Made by a program: the position numbers and the translations under genes
Origin: Magnetococcales bacterium
GTDB lineage: Bacteria; Pseudomonadota; Magnetococcia; Magnetococcales; DC0425bin3
Assembly (NCBI GenBank): GCA_015228935.1
Contig: JADGCO010000014.1
Location: 1 to 61,716, forward strand
Reading direction: 5' to 3'
Length of the DNA: 61,716 bases
The notes under the pieces: model-generated
Database searches by the model: none
The model's input: the letters and a program-made list of their open reading frames with translations, nothing else
Told to the model about the DNA's origin: nothing
Shown: positions 55,156-61,716 of the stretch, one piece after another
Layout of the letters: each line of letters opens with the position of its first letter
Numbering within the stretch: the first letter of the stretch is position 1

Positions 55156-55210
55156 ACCTACTCACTCCTGTTCTTGCGTTCGCGATTCAATCTTTCCCGG
55201 ATATCCTTTT

Positions 55211-55330
55211 TCAGTACTTGACATACAAAGGGATATCCTTTCCATGCTTCTTGAACCAGTCGGTAAAGTCATCCATTTTTCCAGAGTTGCTCAAGACTCT
55301 GATCCAATTGACTATAAAATCTTCGAAAAA
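55211..55330 (-). pseudogene. orphan toxin tip E, fused to a fragment of the upstream array gene
   Basis: On the minus strand 55211-55281 encodes KMDDFTDWFKKHGKDIPLYV plus the last residues and stop of the Tlde1-like toxins. Just before it, 55282-55328 matches a piece of the 246-residue array protein gene (61226-61274; KFVVNGIRILSN region). The toxin's catalytic part and the rest of both genes are absent. This is a recombination scar joining two array genes. No immunity gene follows it; the MORN lipoprotein comes next. Confidence 0.75.
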
Positions 55331-55387
55331 AAACACTATATTGGCAAAAATAATAATCAAATATGTTTATTCTAACTTTGCATAATA

Positions 55388-55750
55388 TCATAACACCCTA
55401 ACGATGCCTGTATTTACAAAATATGCTACAGGAATAAACACAAAAACATACATCAAGCATATAATTATAAACCCGCAAAAATTACATATAACTCTCATAA
55501 AAATCCGCCTTTTCATACAATAAAATAATACATAAGCACCGAAAAATAAAGATGATACTGAAATAAATTGGCAACTAAAATTTGAACTTTTACAAATATC
55601 AAATTTACCTCTGCTGATATCATCTCCAAAATAATAATACATGAGATATATTTCTAACAATACTATCAAACACATCGCAAAAATATCTAAAAAAATTATA
55701 AAATATTTTAATAATTTTGCACCATTAAATTTATTCGGCTTACACATCAT
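55388..55750 (-). CDS. probable immunity protein D, small membrane protein
   Basis: This AT-rich protein of about 120 residues has about four hydrophobic segments. It shares the array's pattern G-K-F-D-x-C, six residues, C-Q-F, then C-M-K-R-R-I...R-V-x-C-x-x-C-G-F, with the immunity proteins at 55999, 56667 and 58812. It follows the decayed toxin tip D. By position and membrane topology it should protect against a periplasmic peptidoglycan-acting toxin. The ATG at 55750 has AAAGG six bases upstream; the frame opens at 55780. Confidence 0.7.
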   Translation of the reverse strand: MMCKPNKFNGAKLLKYFIIFLDIFAMCLIVLLEIYLMYYYFGDDISRGKFDICKSSNFSCQFISVSSLFFGAYVLFYCMKRRIFMRVICNFCGFIIICLMYVFVFIPVAYFVNTGIVRVL

Positions 55751-55807
55751 GCCATGCCTTTCATATAAAACATGGACCAATCCAAGAGGCCTACATTCTT
55801 AAATTTA

Positions 55808-55955
55808 TTACTTTCTATCCATGTTATACTTGACATACAAAGCAAAATCCTAACCATGCTTCTTAAATTAATCAACAAAGTCGTCCATTTTGTCTGTTAG
55901 ATCAATGCACCCTGCTGAACCGGGAGTCCACCCTTAATGCGTCGTAAACCAATAA
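55808..55955 (-). pseudogene. decayed toxin tip D
   Basis: The minus strand encodes GWTPGSAGCIDLTDKMDDFV and the rest of the toxin's C-terminus, with two in-frame stops (after DDFVD and after KKHG) and a one-base loss before GWTPG. It ends like the toxin at 59338 (KY....RK). It is therefore a dead remnant of a displaced toxin 3' end, left in front of immunity gene D. Confidence 0.8.
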
Positions 55956-55998
55956 AGATAATGAATATTCACCCTGTTAAAAGCATACCAATAACATC

Positions 55999-56391
55999 TT
56001 AAAATGACATCTCACCAATATAATAAGACATCGGCGACACCACGTAATGTACAATGATAAAAAATAATATAACACCACAAATCACACATAGATGCCGATA
56101 TTTTATCTTCCTTGATATACATGTATATATCACCGCACCTGAAATTATTGCATTTACTGTAGAATAAAACTGACAAATATAATGTTTATTACTGCAAAAA
56201 TCATATTTTCCTTCGGTTGCATTTAATATATCAGGCCTTAAATATGCTATATAGACACTATAAATAAATATTAAAAATATCAAAATAATAACCAGCAATG
56301 AAATTCGATCCGTAATAATCAATATATACCAAGCCACTGATTTTAATAATTTCATTAATTTTAAAGAATAATATCCATAATTAACCTTCAT
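55999..56391 (-). CDS. probable immunity protein C, small membrane protein
   Basis: This AT-rich protein of about 130 residues has four hydrophobic segments and the family pattern GKYDFCSNKHYICQF...CISRKIKYRHLCVICG. It is the most diverged of the four homologues (RHLC instead of RIPC). It sits downstream of toxin tip C. The ATG at 56391 has AAGGA nine bases upstream and is preferred over 56421. Confidence 0.7.
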   Translation of the reverse strand: MKVNYGYYSLKLMKLLKSVAWYILIITDRISLLVIILIFLIFIYSVYIAYLRPDILNATEGKYDFCSNKHYICQFYSTVNAIISGAVIYTCISRKIKYRHLCVICGVILFFIIVHYVVSPMSYYIGEMSF

Positions 56392-56504
56392 GATAAAATA
56401 TCCTTCACAAACTTTAACCATCTATCAAACAAGTCTCTTGAACATCTTCCAATAATGAATTTATCCAAGAGACTTGTGAAGTCTACATGATCTTCGATTT
56501 ACAT

Positions 56505-56645
56505 TCAGTACCTGACGAACAAAGGAACATCTTGACCGTGCTTTTTGAACCAGTCGGCAAAGTCATCCATCTCTCCTATCAGATCAATACATCCTACCGA
56601 ACCAGGAGTCCACCCTTCATAAATCAGAAACTACAAACGATTATT
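56505..56645 (-). pseudogene. orphan toxin tip C with lost catalytic histidine
   Basis: The minus strand encodes the last part of the toxin (GWTPGSVGCIDLIGEMDDFA...) with an intact end and stop. Just upstream, the catalytic stretch reads NRL-stop-FLIYEG where the active toxins have NRSGFTIHGG. The histidine has become tyrosine and a TAG interrupts the frame. The 5' nine-tenths of the gene is missing. The end matches the toxin at 57122 (LFVRY). Confidence 0.8.
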
Positions 56646-56666
56646 AATATTTAATAGCTAGAAAAT

Positions 56667-57029
56667 CTAATGAATTTTACTTAATAACTCAGCTATTGGC
56701 CTAATAAAATAGTAGTAAATAATTAAATAAATAGTAAATCCACATATTATACAAGGAATTCTAATTAAAATTTGTCTTTTTAGACAACCAAACAGCGTGA
56801 TACCGATAAAAAACAATGTCGAAACCACCATAAATACACAAGGATAATTATTATAAACACAAAGATCAAATTTTAAATAATAATGACCAAATCCAAATTT
56901 ATAGGTAAAATCTATTGAGAATAATAAAACAAACCATATCAAAAGAAAGTCAAGCATCACTAAAACAGATCTTGAGAAATATTTTAATAATTTAATATTG
57001 CTTATCGATATAAACATTTCATATAACAT
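56667..57029 (-). CDS. probable immunity protein B, small membrane protein
   Basis: This AT-rich protein of about 120 residues has four hydrophobic segments and the array pattern KFDLCVYNNYPCVF...CLKRQILIRIPCIICGF. It follows the intact toxin at 57122-58210 by 92 bases on the same strand, the order expected for a toxin and its immunity gene. The start is uncertain: ATG 57029 is preferred, TTG 57044 is possible. Its base composition is far more AT-rich than the toxin gene's 5' part. Confidence 0.7.
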   Translation of the reverse strand: MLYEMFISISNIKLLKYFSRSVLVMLDFLLIWFVLLFSIDFTYKFGFGHYYLKFDLCVYNNYPCVFMVVSTLFFIGITLFGCLKRQILIRIPCIICGFTIYLIIYYYFIRPIAELLSKIH

Positions 57030-57121
57030 ATCATTATCTTTCAAAAAAGTCTCTTGAATATCTTCTGAAAAAGAATTTATTCAAGAGACTTATAAAATCC
57101 TACGTGATCTTCGGTTTACAT

Positions 57122-58210
57122 TCAGTACCTGACAAACAAAGGAACATCTTGACCGTGCTTTTTGAACCAATCAGCAAAGTCATCCATTTGGTCCGTCAGA
57201 TCGATACAACCGGCTGACCCTGGAGTGCTTCCCCCATGAATCGTAAATCCCGAACGATTATAGGTTTCCACACCTGGTGCAGGTTTCAACCAAACACGAC
57301 GACGACCCCAGGGTCCGGTACCTCCCGGCCAAGTCCCTTTATCGATCAATGACAAAGCTTTCTGGGTTAATGAAAGATCGTCATACGATTGATAATTCTC
57401 CTGATTAACATTCCATTTACCCTCTGGAATTGGTCCAGCCCCCGGTTGATTCTGATACATCGGATTTTGAAACTCTCCTGCCCCTGAAACTCCTTTCCAG
57501 GACTTGACTTTCTTACCATCTTCCCAATGAGCAAGTTCATTTCCGTTATACGTCATAAAACTCCTGAGACCTGGCTCAGGTGGAACAATAGTATGTTCCA
57601 AGATCCGATCTCCATCATCCACCACATAAGTCGGTTGGATCGACCCAGAAGCATTTGACATCCAGGCTGGATTGGCCCCTCCTGTGTCACTATCAATTTC
57701 TTGAGGAGGCAGTGTCGGCGTTGGCTGCTGCTGGGTCTGTGACATCCTGGCAGCCTGTTGTGGTCTGGATTGGGTCTGGGTGTTGTTTTGATTCCCTTGC
57801 CCGCCCAGAAACTGGCCCAACTCGTTGAAGGTTTTCCAGGCCGACTTGTGCAGATACATGCTGTCTGGATCAGACTGGCGGGAAGGCGCATCCATACCGA
57901 AATACTTTCGGTAAAAATCATGCGTATCCTCCAGATTTTTCGTGATACGACGCAAGGTGGTCGAGTCGCGTTGCCGCATGGTCAGATCAATATCATCCCC
58001 AAGATATTCCATATGCACCGGATCTCCGGTTGCATGCACCACCAAACTTTCATTGGCGGGATTCAGACCGGTCAGCCATCGCAAGCGTTGGCGTGTCTCA
58101 TTGGCAGCCAGATATTGGTCATATTCCGTGTTGGCATTGTTCATCTTGTTGCTGCCGGTTTCCAGAATTTGATAGACCCGGTTCCTATGCTCATCTTCGT
58201 CGAAACCCAT
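57122..58210 (-). CDS. Tlde1/DUF2778-like toxin B (L,D-transpeptidase fold)
   Basis: This 362-residue protein has a shared N-terminal domain (1-135), a Gln-rich linker (about 140-190) and a C-terminal DUF2778/Tlde1-like domain (about 230-362). The toxin domain shows GVSGAGEFQNPMYQNQPGAGPIPEGKW, a WxGG...RVWLKPAPG stretch and the catalytic motif FTIHGG...GSAGCIDL with His and Cys ten residues apart. Tlde1 proteins are type VI effectors that cut or exchange peptidoglycan stem peptides; that delivery route is inferred, since no secretion gene is in the window. The ATG at 58210 has GGAG six bases upstream; the frame runs on to 58309. Immunity gene B follows. Confidence 0.82.
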   Translation of the reverse strand: MGFDEDEHRNRVYQILETGSNKMNNANTEYDQYLAANETRQRLRWLTGLNPANESLVVHATGDPVHMEYLGDDIDLTMRQRDSTTLRRITKNLEDTHDFYRKYFGMDAPSRQSDPDSMYLHKSAWKTFNELGQFLGGQGNQNNTQTQSRPQQAARMSQTQQQPTPTLPPQEIDSDTGGANPAWMSNASGSIQPTYVVDDGDRILEHTIVPPEPGLRSFMTYNGNELAHWEDGKKVKSWKGVSGAGEFQNPMYQNQPGAGPIPEGKWNVNQENYQSYDDLSLTQKALSLIDKGTWPGGTGPWGRRRVWLKPAPGVETYNRSGFTIHGGSTPGSAGCIDLTDQMDDFADWFKKHGQDVPLFVRY

Positions 58211-58755
58211 CTTCTTCTCCAAGTTATCATGGTCGATCCAGGTCCGCAAGCCAAATGCAGCATGCTGCAAGGCATTGCAGAAGACATGGCGGGGCCAAAG
58301 CCCCGCCATGGATTGTTACACTGACAGGCGTTGCCAGTTACAGACGTTGGCGGATTTCGGCCACCATTTGCGGCTTGATTTTGCTTTCCCAATTGCTGAG
58401 CAGGGCCTGTCGGTCTTCCGGGGGAGGTTGTGGTTGCCCCCGGTTGGGCATACCGGCATCTGGATTGTTGCCCGGTCCCTCTCTGTCTGGTGCTGGTTTG
58501 CGACCCATGGCACGATCCAGACGCCCGGAACGTGCCATTTCTCCCAGTTGGTTATAATCCTCCTGCACCTGTTTGGGATCGAAGCGTTGCAGGCGGGCCA
58601 TGTGGGTACCGGCGATATCCAACGCCTTGTAGAAGGCCATTTCCCGTTGTTGATCGGTGAATCTGGCCACACCGACCGACTCGGCCAGGGAGATCAGTTC
58701 TCCCATGATTTCCATGCCACCCTGCATGGCAATTTCGCCCGGAATGTGCATGCCG
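57740..58755. repeat. ~1-kb direct repeat, matching 60100-61115
   Basis: The region from the toxin B linker through the N-terminal domain, the hairpin and most of the truncated array gene repeats at an offset of 2360 bases with very few differences. Outside these limits the two copies diverge sharply in the toxin domains and at the deletion scar. This points to recent duplication or ongoing gene conversion of the N-terminal half, with the toxin half exchanged. Confidence 0.85.
58285..58310. other. perfect 11-bp hairpin upstream of toxin B
   Basis: CATGGCGGGGC and its exact inverse GCCCCGCCATG flank a CAAA loop. It lies between the truncated array gene and the toxin start, 75 bases before the ATG. 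The same hairpin precedes toxin A at 60645-60670. No T-run follows on the minus strand, so it may be an mRNA stabiliser, attenuator or protein target rather than a terminator. Confidence 0.7.
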
Positions 58756-58797
58756 CTCCCATTGACCACAAACTTTTCGTTCAAAAGCTGCTCTATT
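58338..58797 (-). pseudogene. truncated copy of the 246-residue array gene
   Basis: This is the 3' part of the gene at 60698-61438, nearly identical from the GMHIPGEIAMQGG stretch to the stop. The first 60 or so codons are gone, and an internal block of about 42 codons is deleted so that KFVVNG joins directly to SGMHIPG. The left-over open frame has 148 codons. Immunity gene A ends 15 bases upstream of the scar. It arose when the array unit was duplicated and then deleted. Confidence 0.8.
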
Positions 58798-58811
58798 GGC
58801 CAAAATGATGA

Positions 58812-59198
58812 TCAAGGCCTTAAAAAAAGAGCTATCGGCATAATTAGACAAGCATAGATTAATACAAACAAGACAAAACCACAAATTATACATGGAATGC
58901 GAATTATGATTTTTTTTGTTAAACAAATATACACAATAAATCCACAAACAATCAAAGACGATATCGCGATAAATTGACAAATATATTCGCGGTTATCACA
59001 TAAATCAAATTTACCTCTATTCTTGTCTTCGTAAAAAAATGTCAAATATACTCCAACAGCATTTATAATGGTAAATAACATGATTGACCATGACAAAACA
59101 AGATCAGTCAAAACAATAATTGACCGAGATAAATTATCAATAAATCCCGATTTTCTTTTTGATTGATTATTTACATTGAATACCATCTCTCCACCCAT
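58812..59198 (-). CDS. probable immunity protein A, small membrane protein
   Basis: This AT-rich protein of 128 residues has four hydrophobic segments and the family pattern GKFDLCDNREYICQF...CLTKKIIIRIPCIICGF. It lies 140 bases downstream of toxin A on the same strand. With three homologues in the array it defines an immunity family with four conserved cysteines, perhaps paired as disulfides or binding metal. ATG 59198 and ATG 59186 are both possible starts. Confidence 0.72.
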   Translation of the reverse strand: MGGEMVFNVNNQSKRKSGFIDNLSRSIIVLTDLVLSWSIMLFTIINAVGVYLTFFYEDKNRGKFDLCDNREYICQFIAISSLIVCGFIVYICLTKKIIIRIPCIICGFVLFVLIYACLIMPIALFLRP

Positions 59199-59337
59199 CT
59201 AAAAAGTCTGTAAAATTTATATACAAAACCATTTCATCCGTAACATAAAAATTCAACTTCCACAATAAAAAAATCAGGTCCCTGGATATTAATTGAAAAA
59301 AGTAAACCAACCCAAGGGACCTGCATGATTTCACCGG

Positions 59338-60570
59338 TTACTTTCTATTTTTTCCATATTTGACATACAAAGGAACATCCTGACCATGCTTCATAAACCA
59401 ATCAGCAAAGTCATCCATTTTGTCTGTCAAATCAATGCACCCTGCTGAACCAGGAGTCCACCCCCCATGAATCGTAAACCCGGAACGATTATAGGTCTCC
59501 ACTCCTGGCGCAGGTTTCAACCAAACACGATGATCACCCCATGATACTGTTCCCCCTGGCCATTTTCCTATATTTTTCTTGAGGATTTTATCAACTTTTA
59601 AAGCTCTAAGCCCTCCTCCAATCCACGACGTAGCTTGCTCTGACATGGTAAGATCATTAAACTTCTGGTGATTTTTTTGTTTGACATCCCACTTACCCTC
59701 AGGTATTGGGCCCATCGCTGCCATGTCTTGATATTTTGCATCTTGAAACTCATCTTTTCCCGACACACCCGCCCAGCTTTTGACCTTCTTGCCATCCACA
59801 AAATGCGCAAGTTCATCCCCATTGAAGGCCAGCCAACTTTTGACTCCTGGCTCTGGTGGCTCTGCAACACCAGGAAACACAGATACCACTCGGGTCGTTT
59901 TGGGTACGGACATCATCTGGCTCAATGATTGACCAACATTTCGTACAGACTCCTTCACCTGGTTGACAATCCGATTGCCTGCTTCCGTCATGTAAGCTGC
60001 ATGCATCGCCCCGGGCACTCTGGACAACCCAGTTGATCCACCCCCTCCTGTACTGTACTCCTGAGGAGGCAGTGTCGGCATCGGCTGCTGTTGGGTCTGG
60101 GTCATCATGGCAGCCTGTTGCGGCCAGGATTGGGTCTGGGTGTTGTTTTGATTCCCTTGCCCGCCCAGAAACTGGCCCAACTCATTGAAGGTTTTCCAGG
60201 CTGACTTGTGAAGATACATGCTGTCCGGATCAGACTGGCGGGAAGGCGCATCCATACCGAAATACTTTCGGTAAAAATCATGCGTATCCTCCAGATTTTT
60301 CGTGATACGACGCAAGGTGGTCGAGTCGCGTTGCCGCATGGTCAGATCAATATCATCCCCAAGATATTCCATATGCACCGGATCTCCGGTTGCATGCACC
60401 ACCAAACTTTCATTGGCGGGATTCAGACCGGTCAGCCATCGCAAGCGTTGGCGTGTCTCATTGGCAGCCAGATATTGGTCATATTCCGTGTTGGCATTGT
60501 TCATCTTGTTGCTGCCGGTTTCCAGAATTTGATAGACCCGGTTCCTATGCTCATCTTCGTCGAAACCCAT
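59338..60570 (-). CDS. Tlde1/DUF2778-like toxin A (L,D-transpeptidase fold)
   Basis: This 410-residue protein is nearly identical to toxin B over residues 1-170 and then diverges. Its linker is longer (about 170-265). The toxin domain has GVSGKDEFQDAKYQDMAAMGPIPEGKW, an extra helical stretch (IGGGLRALKVDKILKKN), then WGDHRVWLKPAPG and the catalytic FTIHGG...GSAGCIDL. The end is extended (KYGKNRK). Same fold and same likely target, but a different sequence variant, as expected for polymorphic toxins. The ATG at 60570 has GGAG six bases upstream. Immunity gene A follows. Confidence 0.82.
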   Translation of the reverse strand: MGFDEDEHRNRVYQILETGSNKMNNANTEYDQYLAANETRQRLRWLTGLNPANESLVVHATGDPVHMEYLGDDIDLTMRQRDSTTLRRITKNLEDTHDFYRKYFGMDAPSRQSDPDSMYLHKSAWKTFNELGQFLGGQGNQNNTQTQSWPQQAAMMTQTQQQPMPTLPPQEYSTGGGGSTGLSRVPGAMHAAYMTEAGNRIVNQVKESVRNVGQSLSQMMSVPKTTRVVSVFPGVAEPPEPGVKSWLAFNGDELAHFVDGKKVKSWAGVSGKDEFQDAKYQDMAAMGPIPEGKWDVKQKNHQKFNDLTMSEQATSWIGGGLRALKVDKILKKNIGKWPGGTVSWGDHRVWLKPAPGVETYNRSGFTIHGGWTPGSAGCIDLTDKMDDFADWFMKHGQDVPLYVKYGKNRK

Positions 60571-60644
60571 CTTCTTCTCCAAGTTATCATGGTCGATCCA
60601 GGTCCGCAAGCCAAATGCAGCATGCTGCAAGGCATTGCAGAAGA

Positions 60645-60670
60645 CATGGCGGGGCCAAAGCCCCGCCATG
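60645..60670. other. perfect 11-bp hairpin upstream of toxin A
   Basis: CATGGCGGGGC-CAAA-GCCCCGCCATG lies between the stop of the 246-residue gene and the toxin A start. It is identical to the hairpin at 58285-58310. Its conservation within the duplicated block cannot be separated from the recent duplication itself. Confidence 0.7.
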
Positions 60671-60697
60671 GATTGTTACACTGACAGGCGTTGCCAG

Positions 60698-61438
60698 TTA
60701 CAGACGTTGGCGGATTTCGGCCACCATTTGCGGCTTGATTTTGCTTTCCCAATTGCTGAGCAGGGCCTGTCGGTCTTCCGGGGGAGGTTGTGGTTGCCCC
60801 CGGTTGGGCATACCGGCATCTGGATTGTTGCCCGGTCCCTCTCTGTCTGGTGCTGGTTTGCGACCCATGGCACGATCCAGACGCCCGGAACGTGCCATTT
60901 CTCCCAGTTGGTTATAATCCTCCTGCACCTGTTTGGGATCGAAGCGTTGCAGGCGGGCCATGTGGGTACCGGCGATATCCAACGCCTTGTAGAAGGCCAT
61001 CTCTCGTTGTTGATCGGTGAATCTGGCCACACCGACCGACTCGGCCAGGGAGATCAGTTCTCCCATGATTTCCATGCCACCCTGCATGGCAATTTCGCCC
61101 GGAATGTGCATGCCACGCGACCTGGCATCCGAGAGGATGCGTTCCACGAGCATGTAGGTGGACTCGGCCACGACCTGAATCGGATCTTCATTGCGCATGC
61201 GTTCCAGAATCGCGGCAACAACTTGCGGGTTGCTCAGGATTCTGATCCCATTGACCACAAACTTTTCGTACAAAAGCTGTTCTTCCTCGGTGGGTGCTTC
61301 ATGGTCGTCCATATCCGCCGAAGAATCCAGGCCGGAAGGTGTGGACATTCCAGACGCAAAACCTCCTGTCCTATTGGCCGGTTGCATGTTTGGGGTGGAG
61401 AGACCCTGTCCACCCATATTGGACATGCCTGGTGTCAA
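60698..61438 (-). CDS. hypothetical protein preceding the toxin genes
   Basis: I do not recognise this 246-residue protein. It starts with a Gly/Met/Asn/Pro-rich low-complexity region (1-50) and has a helical core (55-175: KFVVNGIRILSNPQVVAAIL, GEIAMQGGMEIMGELISLAE). A Pro/Arg-rich linker follows, then a charged helix at the end (LLSNWESKIKPQMVAEIRQRL). It has no signal peptide or cysteine. It always precedes the toxin N-terminal domain in this array, so it may be a chaperone, adaptor or structural carrier. The first possible start is TTG 61438, which overlaps the TGA of a short upstream frame; the ATG at 61426 is an alternative. Confidence 0.7.
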   Translation of the reverse strand: MTPGMSNMGGQGLSTPNMQPANRTGGFASGMSTPSGLDSSADMDDHEAPTEEEQLLYEKFVVNGIRILSNPQVVAAILERMRNEDPIQVVAESTYMLVERILSDARSRGMHIPGEIAMQGGMEIMGELISLAESVGVARFTDQQREMAFYKALDIAGTHMARLQRFDPKQVQEDYNQLGEMARSGRLDRAMGRKPAPDREGPGNNPDAGMPNRGQPQPPPEDRQALLSNWESKIKPQMVAEIRQRL

Positions 61439-61629
61439 CCCATCTTCGCAGCTTTTCCCATTTTTCGAGCTGCTTTTGAGATGATTTCAAGCAAAAACGG
61501 TCGTTTCATGAAAAGTGTATATAATAAAATCAAGTAGTTGAAAAATTCCTGGCGGTCAAAACTCGGTTTGTAGTGCCATAATCGTAAACAATCACTTGAC
61601 AACGATGTGGTTTCAGCTATTTTGACCGT

Positions 61630-61680
61630 ATGTACATTCGACGCACGACCATCAAGAGCCGCCAGCAAATGGTTCAATAA
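61630..61680 (+). pseudogene. possible IS1634-like transposase start
   Basis: A 16-codon frame begins MYIRRTTIKSR, which resembles the N-terminus of IS1634-family transposases, and then stops at 61678. If real, it is a frameshifted or truncated element at the right edge. Only the window beyond 61716 could show whether more follows. The stretch 61439-61629 has no gene I can support. Confidence 0.3.
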
Positions 61681-61716
61681 ATGTAGTTGGTTTTTTTTTT
61701 ATACTTGCCAGCCATT

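Noticed and set aside
60735-61438. Assembly error as the cause of the duplicated toxin block
   Set aside because: The two copies differ in toxin domain, immunity gene and deletion scar, so they are distinct loci, although read-level checking is still advisable.

Overview
The window looks like a chromosome segment of a Gram-negative proteobacterium. It carries a lipoprotein signal, periplasmic peptidases, a Pst phosphate system with the long PstC type seen in alphaproteobacteria, sigma-54 regulation, c-di-GMP and chemotaxis genes. The backbone is moderately GC-rich, and several AT-rich islands interrupt it. Large TPR-glycosyltransferases, addiction modules and GC-rich palindromic repeats recall Magnetococcales-like alphaproteobacteria, but no rRNA or marker gene here proves this.

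Layout. 0-11 kb is mostly housekeeping: an RNase D-like exonuclease, a PAS-GGDEF-EAL protein overlapping an M48 protease, RmlA, then a rightward run of a flippase-like membrane protein, a DUF420 protein and CheR, and an M1 peptidase. 10.6-14.1 kb holds three addiction-module loci around a secreted helical-repeat protein. 14.3-16.1 kb is AT-rich with two signalling-type proteins (PilZ-like plus Cys-rich, and STAS-like). 16.1-18 kb is a TPR-glycosyltransferase. 18.3-27.8 kb is an AT-rich island with a 1930-residue DUF4062-STAND-WD40 protein convergent with a membrane TrkA-N/RyR protein, plus a small zinc-ribbon gene and an unknown gene. 27.9-32.2 kb carries acetolactate synthase, a cyclic-nucleotide-binding protein and a CARF-type sigma-54 activator with a repeat array at its start. 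32.6-38.1 kb is pstCAB-phoU-pstS. 38.2-41.6 kb holds a Sel1 protein and a relative of the effectors at the right end. 42-44.5 kb has a DUF4351 protein, its decayed copy and a radical SAM/SPASM protein. 44.5-49 kb is a peptide-type ABC importer operon without a binding protein, split by a MITE-like element. 49.4-54 kb has a SulP transporter, an FHA protein, a DMT exporter and a hydrolase.

54-61.7 kb is the most unusual part. Two full genes encode proteins with a shared N-terminal domain and a Tlde1/DUF2778-like L,D-transpeptidase-fold toxin domain. Each is followed by a small membrane protein with a conserved cysteine pattern (probable immunity). The array then continues with two more immunity homologues, three orphan or decayed toxin tips and a truncated copy of the upstream gene. 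A third protein with the same N-terminal domain but a different C-terminus lies at 40.4-41.6 kb. I read this as a polymorphic toxin/immunity family spreading by tandem cassette recombination, with a delivery domain I cannot name.

I saw no rRNA, tRNA, CRISPR array or complete insertion sequence. An IS1634-like transposase start may lie at the extreme right edge.
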